Assembly (NCBI RefSeq): GCF_016745395.1
Contig: NZ_JAERVJ010000004.1
Coordinates: 50,269-114,268, forward strand
Length of the DNA: 64,000 nt
Source: Methylocystis sp. Sn-Cys
Lineage (GTDB): Bacteria > Pseudomonadota > Alphaproteobacteria > Rhizobiales > Beijerinckiaceae
Reading direction: 5' to 3'
Under the pieces are notes generated by a model that was not told the DNA's origin, ran no database searches, and worked only from the letters and a program-made list of their open reading frames with translations. Positions 37,115 through 46,192 of this stretch are shown here, in pieces; the first letter of the stretch is position 1, and every line of letters begins with the position of its first letter. The position numbers and the translations under genes were made by a program.

Positions 37115-37161
37115 AGCGCATGTCGCAAAAGTGGACAGACTTTTGCGAAAAGAATGCGCTC
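37114..37161. repeat. 48-bp palindrome inside the RND operon
   Basis: GAGCGCAT-gt-CGCAAAAGT then ACTTTTGCG-aaaaga-ATGCGCTC, a near-perfect inverted repeat. It starts on the last base of the adaptor stop codon. A decayed copy lies at 27873-27914. This type of palindrome is widespread in Rhizobiales genomes. Confidence 0.85.
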
Positions 37162-37242
37162 CAGCTTTTTGCATCAGCGCGCTTTCTCATCGCTCGCATG
37201 AATCCATGCGAGCGGAAAGCGGGCTAAGGGGGAGAACAACCC

Positions 37243-40200
37243 GTGTCCTTTACCGACATTTTCGTTCGCCGCCCCGTCCTCGCGACAGTGGTGAGCCTGC
37301 TCATTCTGGTGCTCGGTCTGCGATCGCTGAGCGTTTTGCCAGTGCTGGAATATCCGCGCACGCAAAACGCCGTCGTCACCATCTCCACGCAATATTTCGG
37401 CGCCGATCCCGCGACGGTCGCGGGCTTCGTCACCACGCCGCTGGAGAACGTCATCGCGCAGGCTGACGGCATCGACTATATGACGTCGACGAGCCAGATC
37501 GGCACGAGCACCATCACCGCCTATCTGCGGTTGAACTTCGACTCCGGCAAGGCGCTGACGCAGATCAGCACCAAGGTCGACTCGGTGCTCAATCAATTGC
37601 CGGCCAATGTTCAGCGTCCCGTCATCACAGTGAAGATCGGGCAGTCGACCGACGCCATGTATATCGGCTTTCGAAGCGACATCCTCTCGCCGAGTCAGGT
37701 CACCGATTATCTGATCCGCGTCGTGCAGCCGCGGCTGCAGTCCGTGACCGGGGTGCAGACCGCCGAACTCATCGGCGCCAAGACCTTCGCGCTTCGCGCC
37801 TGGCTCGACCCCGAAAAGCTCGCCGCCTACGGGCTTACTGCAACGGAAATCTCCGCCGCGATTTCCGGCAACGACTATATCGCTGGTCTCGGCATGACCA
37901 AGGGAGAAATGGTGCAGGTGAATTTGGCGGCGTCGACGTCGCTGCATTCGCTCGAGGAGTTTCGCAATCTCGTCGTCAAGCAGGTCAATGGCGCGAATGT
38001 GAAGCTGAGGGACGTCGCCAATGTGACTCTCGGATCGGATGACTATGACGCCTCGGTGTCTTTCAATGGAAAACAGGCCGTCTATATCGGTATCCAGATT
38101 GCGCCGACCGCCAATCTTCTCGACGTCATCAAAGGCGTGAAGGCCGTCTATCCCGAGATCGAGAAGGCGCTGCCTGCGGGGCTCACGAGCGAAATCGTCT
38201 ATGACTCGACCGACTTCGTGAACAGCTCCATCGACGAAGTCGTCCACACGCTTGTCGAGGCGGTCCTGATCGTGACCGGCGTGGTTTTTCTGTTTCTTGG
38301 CTCGTGGCGGTCGGTGCTGATTCCGATCGTGGCGATTCCACTCTCGCTGGTCGGCGCCTTCACGATCCTGCTCGCCTTCGGCTTCTCGATCAATCTTTTG
38401 ACTCTGCTGGCGCTGGTGCTGGCGATCGGGCTCGTGGTCGACGACGCGATCATCGTCGTCGAGAACGTCAACCGCCATTTGGCCGATGGCATGACGCCAT
38501 TCAACGCCGCGCTGCAATCCGCGCGTGAGCTGACCGGTCCGATCATCGCCATGACGATCGTGCTCATCGCGGTCTATGTCCCGATTGGATTTCAGAGTGG
38601 ACTCACGGGCGCCCTTTTCGTCGAATTCGCCTTCACGCTCGCCGGCGCGGTCGCCGTCTCCGCGATCATCGCTTTGACGCTCTCGCCGGTGAGTTGCTCG
38701 GCGATCCTCAGGGTTCCCCAGCCTGGAACCTTGGAAGCGCGGATCGTGGCGGCGATCGACCAGACGATGGACCGCCTGCGCGAGCGTTATATCCATCTCC
38801 TCGACGCCTCGCTGCGGCATATGCCGGTGACGCTGACCTTCGGCGCGCTGGTGCTGCTGAGCACCTATTGGCTTTACGCGAACTCCAAAAGCGAGCTTGC
38901 GCCGGAAGAGGACAAGGGGCTTATTCTCGCGCAATCGACCTCGGCGCCGAATGCGACTCTGAAGCAAAAGCTGTTCTATGGCGATCAGCTCTACAAGGTT
39001 CTGGCGAAACATCCGGAGACGGCCAGCGTCTTCCAGATCAATTCGGCCGCGATGAATCTTTCGGGCATGGTGCTGAAGCCGGCCGACAAGCGCGACACCG
39101 TCGCAGGCGAGCTCCAGCGCATCATCCAGGGCGAGCTTGCTGAGATTCCGGGATCGCGCATCGTCGCCTTCCAGGAGCCGCCCTTGCCGGGAGCGATGGG
39201 CCTGCCAATCCAATTTATCATTCAGAGCCCGGACACCTTCGACAAGATGGACGGCGTGGCGCGCGATCTGCTGTCACAGGCGATGGCGACCGGCAAGTTC
39301 ATGTTTCTCGACACGGACCTCAAGATCGACCAGCCGCAGGAAAAGCTCGTCATCGACCGCGAGAAGGCGGCGCAGCTCGGCCTCAGAATGAACGATGTCG
39401 GCGGCGCACTGACCATGGCGCTGAGCGGCGGCTATACTCAATATTTCGATCTCGCCGGCCGTTCCTATAAAGTTGTGCCGCAGGTCGCCCAACGCTTCCG
39501 GCTCAACGCCGATCAGGTCTTGAATTATTACATCAAGACCGGCGACGGGTCGTCGGTGCCTCTGTCGACTGTCGCCAAGCTGCGCTCGACGACCGAGCCC
39601 GAGTCTCTCAACCACTTTCAGCAGGCGAACGCCGTCACCATCTCGGGGGTCGCCGCGCCGGGCGTCATCGCCGGCGAAGCGCTCGATACGTTGAAGGAGA
39701 TCGCCGATCGCGTCTTGCCGCCCGGCTATATCGTCGACTACGCCGGGCCGTCGCGTCAGTTCGTTCAGGAGTCGGGCGGCTTTGCGACAACTTTCGGATT
39801 TGCGCTCATCATCATCTTCCTCGCCCTCGCCGCGCAGTTCGAAAGCTTCCGCGATCCGCTGATTATCCTCGTCTCGGTCCCGATGTCGATCGCCGGGGCG
39901 CTCGTCTTCATCATGCTGGGTTTCGGGGGCGCCAGCATCAATATCTACACGCAGGTCGGCTTGGTGACGCTGATGGGCCTGATCAGCAAGCACGGCATAT
40001 TGATCGTGGAGTTCGCCAATGAGCTGCAGGCTTCCGGCATGGGGCGGCGGGAGGCGATCATAGAGTCGGCCTCCATCCGCCTGCGACCCATTCTGATGAC
40101 GACGGCGGCGATGGTGCTCGGCGTTCTGCCGCTCATTACGGCGAGCGGCGCGGGCGCCGCCTCACGCTACAATATCGGGCTCGTGATCGCGTCCGGACTA

Positions 40201-40320
40201 TCGCTCGGCACGCTGTTCACATTGTTCGTGCTGCCGGCGGTCTATCTGGCGCTCGCCGCAAAGCATGCGCGTGCGGCTTCGGCCGCGCAACCGGAAGCAT
40301 CGCATCTCGCGGGCGCATGA
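37243..40320 (+). CDS. RND efflux permease (HAE1 type)
   Basis: 1025 residues, GTG start with AAGGGGGAG upstream. N-terminus SFTDIFVRRPVLATVVSLLI, helix 4 with GLVVDDAIIVVENVNRHLAD (proton-relay aspartates present), two large periplasmic loops and 12 helices. It forms a homotrimer taking substrates from periplasm or membrane, and with the upstream adaptor and channel gives a complete tripartite pump under the TetR repressor. It is only distantly related to the two permeases at 5-11 kb. Substrate unknown, probably organic toxicants. Confidence 0.92.
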   Translation: MSFTDIFVRRPVLATVVSLLILVLGLRSLSVLPVLEYPRTQNAVVTISTQYFGADPATVAGFVTTPLENVIAQADGIDYMTSTSQIGTSTITAYLRLNFDSGKALTQISTKVDSVLNQLPANVQRPVITVKIGQSTDAMYIGFRSDILSPSQVTDYLIRVVQPRLQSVTGVQTAELIGAKTFALRAWLDPEKLAAYGLTATEISAAISGNDYIAGLGMTKGEMVQVNLAASTSLHSLEEFRNLVVKQVNGANVKLRDVANVTLGSDDYDASVSFNGKQAVYIGIQIAPTANLLDVIKGVKAVYPEIEKALPAGLTSEIVYDSTDFVNSSIDEVVHTLVEAVLIVTGVVFLFLGSWRSVLIPIVAIPLSLVGAFTILLAFGFSINLLTLLALVLAIGLVVDDAIIVVENVNRHLADGMTPFNAALQSARELTGPIIAMTIVLIAVYVPIGFQSGLTGALFVEFAFTLAGAVAVSAIIALTLSPVSCSAILRVPQPGTLEARIVAAIDQTMDRLRERYIHLLDASLRHMPVTLTFGALVLLSTYWLYANSKSELAPEEDKGLILAQSTSAPNATLKQKLFYGDQLYKVLAKHPETASVFQINSAAMNLSGMVLKPADKRDTVAGELQRIIQGELAEIPGSRIVAFQEPPLPGAMGLPIQFIIQSPDTFDKMDGVARDLLSQAMATGKFMFLDTDLKIDQPQEKLVIDREKAAQLGLRMNDVGGALTMALSGGYTQYFDLAGRSYKVVPQVAQRFRLNADQVLNYYIKTGDGSSVPLSTVAKLRSTTEPESLNHFQQANAVTISGVAAPGVIAGEALDTLKEIADRVLPPGYIVDYAGPSRQFVQESGGFATTFGFALIIIFLALAAQFESFRDPLIILVSVPMSIAGALVFIMLGFGGASINIYTQVGLVTLMGLISKHGILIVEFANELQASGMGRREAIIESASIRLRPILMTTAAMVLGVLPLITASGAGAASRYNIGLVIASGLSLGTLFTLFVLPAVYLALAAKHARAASAAQPEASHLAGA

Positions 40321-40414
40321 AACGGCGGCGAGGGCTCGGCGGAGCCCTCGCCAGCCTGAAGACAGCGCGAGCGCAGATGGTCTGGAGCGAAAACGCAGCG
40401 AGAAGGGAAGCGTC

Positions 40415-41626
40415 GTGACCAGGTTTGTCGGTGGGCTCGAAAGTGAACCCGAATGCGCTGCGCCGATCCTGGGACTGGCGACGATTGCGCGAATGGTCGC
40501 CAATGGGCGCGATCTCGAGCCGCTCAAGACGGAGCTCCTGCAGAAGACGGCGCGAAGCGACGCGGGCGCCTTGTTCGATTTATCGATCATCGAGAGGCTG
40601 AGCGGCAATTTCGAATCTGCGAACCGCTTTCAGGCCGCGGCGCTGCAGCGAGGTCGGCGATTTCAGCCGCCATTGGCGCCGAAGGCAATCGATCCGCTAC
40701 GCGTGCTCGCCCTGGCGGCGCCGGGCGACTTCATGTCGAATACGCCGATCGAGTTTCTCGTCGAAAGCCGCGAGGTGGCGCTCGAAACGCTTTATTTGAG
40801 CCCCGACGACGACTTCCCGTCCGCGCTGCCCGAGCATGACGTCATTTTTGTCGCCGTAGCGGAGATGGACGCCAATCAGACCATCCTGGAGAAGATCGAC
40901 GGGGCGATGCGGGCGTCGGCGCGCAAGCTCGTCAATCAACCGAGCCTGATTGCGCGACTGACGCGCGACGGCGCGTGGAGCCTTCTCCACGACGCGCCCG
41001 GCGTATCCTTTCCGGCCAATGCGCGCGTCGATCGCGAGCGCCTCGTCGCCATGGCGAAGGGAGAGGCGCCGGTCCATTATCCGATCATCGCACGGCCGGT
41101 GGGCTCCCATGCGGGCGACGGTCTGCGTAAGATCGAGAGCGCGGAAGCGATACTGGCGTTCCTCGACGAGCAATCCGCCTCGCAGTTCTATGTCGCGCCC
41201 TTCGTGGATTACCGCAGCGGCGACGGCTTGTTCCGCAAATATCGGATCGTGATGATCGAGGGCGTCCCTTACGCCGTTCATATGGCGATCTCGAAAAATT
41301 GGATGGTCCATTATCTCAACGCGGACATGTTCGACAGCGAAGCGAACCGTGCGGAAGAAGCGCATTTCATGGCGAGCTTCGACGCGGAATTTGCGCAACG
41401 GCACGCCGTCGCCCTGGCGGAGGCGCAGCGCCGGACGGGGTTGGATTACCTGCTTTTGGATTGTTCCGAGACGCGCGACGGCAAGCTGCTGATCTTCGAA
41501 GCGGGGACGGCGATGGTCATCCATACGCTCGATTCCGAAGTGGTCTTTCCCTATAAGCGGCCCCAGATGGAGAAGATTTTCGACGCTTTCGAAAAAATGC
41601 TTCGGGCCAAAGCGCAGAAGCGCTGA
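40415..41626 (+). CDS. ATP-grasp-type protein with helical-repeat N-terminus
   Basis: 403 residues from the GTG at 40415, which follows AAGGGAAG; the frame extends back into the RND gene but without support. Residues 15-75 look like a TPR-type helical pair (DAGALFDLSIIERLSGNFES). From about 190 on, an ATP-grasp fold can be seen: HYPIIARPVGSHAGDGLRKI (phosphate-binding loop region), FYVAPFVDYRSGDGLFRKYR, and the metal-binding end LLIFEAGTAMVIHTLD. ATP-grasp enzymes couple carboxylates to amines or thiols through acyl phosphates. Partner genes do not reveal the substrate. It is followed by repeat copy B and is probably a single-gene unit. Confidence 0.7.
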   Translation: MTRFVGGLESEPECAAPILGLATIARMVANGRDLEPLKTELLQKTARSDAGALFDLSIIERLSGNFESANRFQAAALQRGRRFQPPLAPKAIDPLRVLALAAPGDFMSNTPIEFLVESREVALETLYLSPDDDFPSALPEHDVIFVAVAEMDANQTILEKIDGAMRASARKLVNQPSLIARLTRDGAWSLLHDAPGVSFPANARVDRERLVAMAKGEAPVHYPIIARPVGSHAGDGLRKIESAEAILAFLDEQSASQFYVAPFVDYRSGDGLFRKYRIVMIEGVPYAVHMAISKNWMVHYLNADMFDSEANRAEEAHFMASFDAEFAQRHAVALAEAQRRTGLDYLLLDCSETRDGKLLIFEAGTAMVIHTLDSEVVFPYKRPQMEKIFDAFEKMLRAKAQKR

Positions 41627-41685
41627 CGGCTGGTTCTGAAGTGGCGTCGACGCCCCTCGCGCTTCGAGACGGCTGCCATTTCAGT

Positions 41686-41936
41686 TTGAACAGCTCGCAT
41701 CGGGAGCGCGTCATTCCCCGCGGGCTGAAAGCCCGAGCGGGAATCCAGAGCCACAAATACGCTGGTTTTACCCAGCTCCCGTCATTGCGAGCGAAGCGAC
41801 GCAATCCAGGGCGGCGATGCGGCCCTGGATTGCTTCGTCGGCTCCGCCTCCTCGCAATGACGGCGGTGAGTCCCTGTGTGTCCAAACGGCGCGAGCGTCG
41901 GGATGGCGCCGAACCAATCGCCCGGATCTCGTAATA
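41686..41936. repeat. Composite repeat block with GTCATTG palindrome, copy B
   Basis: TTTGAACAGCTCGCATCGGG (41686) is shared with copy C; TTCCCCGCGGGCT..AGCCCGAGCGGGAA (41713-41742) is shared with 13081; the GTCATTG..CAATGAC palindrome runs 41781-41861; the downstream TGTCCAAACGGCGCGAG and CGGATCTCGTA are shared with copies A and C. The block shows that several modules move or duplicate together. Confidence 0.85.
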
Positions 41937-41997
41937 CGCAGCCTCCTCAGCACGAGGGTTTTTTGCATTTGCGCAACACTTGGACCTCGACGCCTAC

Positions 41998-44382
41998 TCA
42001 AGCGGCCGCCTTGTCCGTCTCCTTGGGCGCGCGGTCGACGATATTGACGAAAGCGTCGATGAGAGCCGGTCTTCCGATCAGATAGCCTTGCGCTTTGTCG
42101 CAGTGTTCGCCCGCGAGGAAGCGAAGCTCCTCCTGCGTTTCGACGCCCTCGGCGACAACGGGCAGGCCGAGGCTGCGCCCGAGACCGAGCACGGCGCGGA
42201 CGATGGTGGCCGACTGATCGCAGTTCGTGACCGAGCCGATGAAGGTGCGGTCGATCTTCAATCTGTCGAAAGGAAATGCCCGCAAATAGGTCAGCGACGA
42301 ATAGCCGGTGCCAAAATCATCCATCGCAATCCTGACGCCCATGGCTTTGACGCTCAGCATGGTTTCGAGCGCCCGCTCGAAATCGACGATCAGGGTCGTT
42401 TCCGTGACCTCCAATTCGAGGCGGGCGGGATCGAGCCCGGACGCCGTGAGGATGTTGCGCAGGATCGCCGGGAAATGACGGTTGCGCAGGCTGGCGGCCG
42501 AAATATTGACGGAGATCGACAGCGGGTTGCGCCATTTGGCGGCTTCGCGGCAGGCGGCGGCCAGCACCCATTCGTCGAGGCGGAGCATGATCCTGCTTTC
42601 CTCCGCGATGGGGATGAAATCCGTTGGCGGAATGTTGCCGCGGAAGGGATGCGTCCAGCGCAACAGGGCTTCGAAGCCGACGATTTCATTCGTCGAAATG
42701 TCGGTCTGGGGCTGATAGACGAGATGCAGCTCGTCGCCGTCGATCGCGTTGCGCAGATCCTGCTCGATGGCGCGGCGGTCGCGAATGCGCGCCGCCATGA
42801 CTGGATCGAAGTGGCGATAGCCGCCGCGTTTTTCCGCCTTCGTCTGATAGAGCGCCATATCCGCGTGGGCGAGCAGCGTTTCGCGGTCGCCGCCATCGGC
42901 GGGATGAAGGGCGATGCCGATGCTGGCCGACATGACGGCGCGCGATCGGTTCTTGTCATTCTCCATTTTGATCGCGTCGAGGATCGCCCGGGCGACGCGG
43001 CCGGCGGCGTCGCGATCGGCGATGCCGGGCAGGATCGCGGCGAATTCGTCGCCGCCGAGCCGGGCGAGCGTCGCGCCGCCGCCCAACGCCGAGGAAACGA
43101 CGCGCGCGAATGATTTGAGTATCGCGTCGCCCTCCGCGTGGCCGAAGAGGTCGTTCACTTCCTTGAAATGATCCAGGTCGATGAGCATCACGGCGATGCG
43201 GCGTTCGCAATCCATCGACGCGGCGATCTCGGAATCGAGCGTGTCGTAATAGCTGCTTCGGTTCGGCAGGCCCGTCAGGACGTCGTGATGCGCGAGGAAG
43301 CGGATGCGGTCTTCGGCTTTTTGCCGGGCGCGAATATCCCGGACGGCGATGGCGATATGGGGGCTACCCTCGAAGTCGATCGTGCGGCAGAGCAGCTCGA
43401 CGCGGATCGGCCCGCCGCTCTCGCAAACGAGATCGGTTTCAAACGGCGTTTTCTGCGCCGCTTGGGCGGCTTCGCAAACATTATCCTTGGGAAAGAAGAC
43501 GGAAAGATCGGCGCCGAGGACAAAGGCGCGATCCCTGTCGACAAAAGCGAGGAAACTGTCGTTGGCGGTGACGACCACGCCGTTGCAGCAGATCAGGAGC
43601 CCTTCGACGGCGGCGTTCGCGAGCCCGCGCATGCGCTCGGCTTCCGCGAGGCGGCGCCGGCGCTCGTTCTCGTTCAGAAGGCCGAACAGCGAAAACGTCA
43701 CGATCAATATGCTGGACGCGGCGCTGACGATCGCCATCGCCGATGGCGAAATCGCGTTGGGAGGAATGGCGATCGTCGGATCGGGAATGACGGACATGGC
43801 GGCCATGCCGGTGAAATGGAGACCGCCAATCGCGGCGACCAGGAAGACCGCCGCCGCTGACCGCGCCGCCATCGAGGACGCGCGAAGGGCGCGGCTCAGG
43901 CCAAGCGCCGAGAAGGCCGCGCCGGCGATCACAGAGGCGGCCACGAGCGCGCCATCCCAGGACATGCGGCCGGCGACCCTGAAAGCCGTCGCGCCGACAT
44001 AATGCGTCGCCGCCAGGCCGATCCCGAAAAGCAGGCCCGCGACAGGCGCGGCGAATCTGAAATGCACCGAAAGCGCCAGGCGGAACGCGAGGAAGCTCGA
44101 CGCGATCGAGCCGAGGAGCGCGGCCAAGGCCAAGGCGGCGTCGTAGCCATGGTCGACGCCAGGGGAATAGGCCAGCATGGCGACGAAATGCGTGGACCAG
44201 ACGCCGAGGCCGATTGCCGTGGCGCAGACGGACAGCCAGGGCAGGCGTTTTCCTGCCTCTGTCTCGGCCGCATGCGCGAGCAATGCGATGGCGGCGAACG
44301 CGGTCAGCGCGCAAACGCACGCGGCCAGGAAGACAAGCGATGGATCGTGCTGTTCAACCATACCAGCGTAGATGACAGGCAT
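41998..44382 (-). CDS. MHYT-PAS-GGDEF-EAL membrane protein (c-di-GMP turnover)
   Basis: 794 residues. Seven N-terminal helices carry three MHYT-type motifs (STHFVAM, ATHYVGA, LHFTGMAAM), proposed to bind copper and sense O2, CO or NO. A PAS-like segment (about 245-345) joins to a GGDEF domain with intact GGDEF at 443-447 and an EAL domain with EALLRW at 571 and DDFGTGYSS. Both active-site signatures are present, so it could make or break cyclic di-GMP. The RxxD inhibitory site normally just before GGDEF is absent (GGGATLARL instead). An MHYT sensor near copper genes is suggestive. Transcribed alone. Confidence 0.92.
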   Translation of the reverse strand: MPVIYAGMVEQHDPSLVFLAACVCALTAFAAIALLAHAAETEAGKRLPWLSVCATAIGLGVWSTHFVAMLAYSPGVDHGYDAALALAALLGSIASSFLAFRLALSVHFRFAAPVAGLLFGIGLAATHYVGATAFRVAGRMSWDGALVAASVIAGAAFSALGLSRALRASSMAARSAAAVFLVAAIGGLHFTGMAAMSVIPDPTIAIPPNAISPSAMAIVSAASSILIVTFSLFGLLNENERRRRLAEAERMRGLANAAVEGLLICCNGVVVTANDSFLAFVDRDRAFVLGADLSVFFPKDNVCEAAQAAQKTPFETDLVCESGGPIRVELLCRTIDFEGSPHIAIAVRDIRARQKAEDRIRFLAHHDVLTGLPNRSSYYDTLDSEIAASMDCERRIAVMLIDLDHFKEVNDLFGHAEGDAILKSFARVVSSALGGGATLARLGGDEFAAILPGIADRDAAGRVARAILDAIKMENDKNRSRAVMSASIGIALHPADGGDRETLLAHADMALYQTKAEKRGGYRHFDPVMAARIRDRRAIEQDLRNAIDGDELHLVYQPQTDISTNEIVGFEALLRWTHPFRGNIPPTDFIPIAEESRIMLRLDEWVLAAACREAAKWRNPLSISVNISAASLRNRHFPAILRNILTASGLDPARLELEVTETTLIVDFERALETMLSVKAMGVRIAMDDFGTGYSSLTYLRAFPFDRLKIDRTFIGSVTNCDQSATIVRAVLGLGRSLGLPVVAEGVETQEELRFLAGEHCDKAQGYLIGRPALIDAFVNIVDRAPKETDKAAA

Positions 44383-44684
44383 GAGTGGGTTTCGCCTCCG
44401 GCTGTCGCGGGCCGGGGCGGCGAACCGCGCCGTTCATGTCCGTCAACTGCGCGGCGTCATGCCGAGGGGCGGAACGCCCCTGTCCAGTCCCATGCGAGCA
44501 TCATCGGAGGAGCCTTCAGCGACGTTAAAAGAATTTGGAAAAACCTCGGTGTAGCCGGAAGCGCCAAGCGCGGCCATGGCGCTGGAGCGCGTTAACCCGA
44601 ATGCGGAGCCCTGCGCTATTGGGCCGCGATTGCAAATGGCGGCCGATGCGCTTATGCGGGGCCGATCCTTCGGAAGGTTGGCGC
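44383..44684. other. Intergenic region between divergent genes
   Basis: 302 bases holding the promoters of the MHYT gene and the glycosyltransferase gene. One hairpin, AGGGGCG-gaa-CGCCCCT (44464-44480), is visible. An in-frame upstream extension of the glycosyltransferase to 44535 exists but lacks a ribosome site. No other gene seen. Confidence 0.5.
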
Positions 44685-46004
44685 ATGACGGATTTCGACG
44701 CTCAGAATCGTATCGACGATTATCTTCGGCGCCAGGTCTTCGAGGAAGAATGCTTTCTGCGCGCCTATGAGATGGACCCCTATACGCGGATCGTCTATCG
44801 GCGCTTTCGCGAATTGTACTGGACCGTCACGAGACTGCTGAAGCGCGATAATGTGGCGAATGCGTCCAGCGCATTTCGCGCGCCGATCTTTCCGGCCGCC
44901 GTGCAGCTCCAGCCGGGGCCGCGTATTCTCATCGACGCGACCGATCTCGTGGCGAGCGGCAAGGCGACCGGCATCCAGCGCGTCGTCAAGGAGATTTCCG
45001 TCAACGCCGCAGCGCTCGGCCTCGGGCTTCCCGTCGTCGTGGAGGCCGGAAAGCTCGTGGCGGCTTGCGGGGAGGGGGGCGAAACGATCGAGTGCCGAGA
45101 GGGCGACATATTGCTGCTTCTCGACGCCGGCTGGAACCGGCTCGACGATTACGCGCAGCTCCTGCAGGATTTTCGGGCGCAGGGCGGAAAGATCGTCGCT
45201 TGCCTCTACGATCTCTTCCCGCTGCTTTATCCGACACTTTACACGCACACGCTGATCGCGAATTTCGAAGCCTGGACGCATCGCGTTCTGCTGGATTGCG
45301 ACGCCATTGTCGCCATCTCGAAGAGCGTCGCGGATCGTTTCGCCACCTATGTGAAAGGGCTAGAGCGCAAGCCGCGGGAGGGCATGAAGCTGGGATGGTG
45401 GCGCCTCGGCGCGGATTTCAAGCAAGAGGACAAAAAAGCGCCCGCGCCGTCGATCGAGGCGCTCGCGCGGCGCGCGCCGTTTTTTCTCAGCGTCGGGACA
45501 GTGGAAACCCGGAAAGGCTATCCGGTGGCTTTGGAGGCTTTCGAAAGACTCTGGGCGGAGGGGCTCGACGCGAATTACATCATCGTCGGCCGCCCGGGAT
45601 GGAACGCCGCGGCTTTCGAAGACAGGTTGCGGGGGCATCGCGAGAAGGGGCGCCGGTTCTTCTGGCTCGACAACGCCAGCGACGCGGATTTGGCTTTTCT
45701 CTACCGCGAGGCCCGCGCGGTGGTTCTGCCGACCATGGCCGAAGGCTTCGGCCTGCCGCTCGTCGAAGCGGCGCATTTCGGCGCGCCCGTGATCGCCAGC
45801 GACATTGCCGTGTTTCGGGAGATCGGCGGCGACGCCGCGTGTTATTTCGATCTTCTGGACGCGGGGAGTCTCGTCGAGCGGATTCGCCAAATGCTTGCTG
45901 CGGAAAAACACGCGCCGGTTATCCCCCCATCGAGTTGGAGCGACTCGGCTGCCGAGCTGATGAGGATGCTGCGCGAGGATTGCTATCAGCGCAGCCTCGG
46001 TTGA
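44685..46004 (+). CDS. Glycosyltransferase family 4
   Basis: 439 residues from the ATG at 44685 (GGAAGG six bases upstream). Residues 1-60 are a charged helical segment (DDYLRRQVFEEECFLRAYEM) not usual in the family. Then a GT-B fold: ILIDATDLVASGKATGIQRV, CLYDLFPLLYP, the acceptor/donor linker FFLSVGTVETRKGYPVALEA and donor-site AEGFGLPLVEAAHFGAPVI with the conserved Glu pair. Similar enzymes act in O-antigen or capsule synthesis. An FkbM methyltransferase is encoded convergently beyond a repeat, so the two may serve one surface glycan. Confidence 0.85.
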   Translation: MTDFDAQNRIDDYLRRQVFEEECFLRAYEMDPYTRIVYRRFRELYWTVTRLLKRDNVANASSAFRAPIFPAAVQLQPGPRILIDATDLVASGKATGIQRVVKEISVNAAALGLGLPVVVEAGKLVAACGEGGETIECREGDILLLLDAGWNRLDDYAQLLQDFRAQGGKIVACLYDLFPLLYPTLYTHTLIANFEAWTHRVLLDCDAIVAISKSVADRFATYVKGLERKPREGMKLGWWRLGADFKQEDKKAPAPSIEALARRAPFFLSVGTVETRKGYPVALEAFERLWAEGLDANYIIVGRPGWNAAAFEDRLRGHREKGRRFFWLDNASDADLAFLYREARAVVLPTMAEGFGLPLVEAAHFGAPVIASDIAVFREIGGDAACYFDLLDAGSLVERIRQMLAAEKHAPVIPPSSWSDSAAELMRMLREDCYQRSLG

Positions 46005-46023
46005 TCGCGTCTCATATCATTTC

Positions 46024-46192
46024 CGTTTGAACAGCTCGCATCGGGCGCGTGAGAGTCCGTCATTGCGAGCGAAGCGAAGCAATCCAGGGCGGCGATGCGG
46101 TCCTGGATTGTTTCATCGGCTCCGCCTCCTCGCAATGACGGCGGCGGCGCGAGCGTGGGGAATGACACTGAACCGATTAAGCGGACCTCGTA
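46024..46192. repeat. GTCATTG palindrome, copy C (46059-46139)
   Basis: An 81-bp palindrome nearly identical to copy B, preceded by GTTTGAACAGCTCGCATCGGG as before copy B and followed by a diverged version of the common right flank (CGGACCTCGTATCAGAAG). It separates the convergent glycosyltransferase and FkbM genes. Confidence 0.85.
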
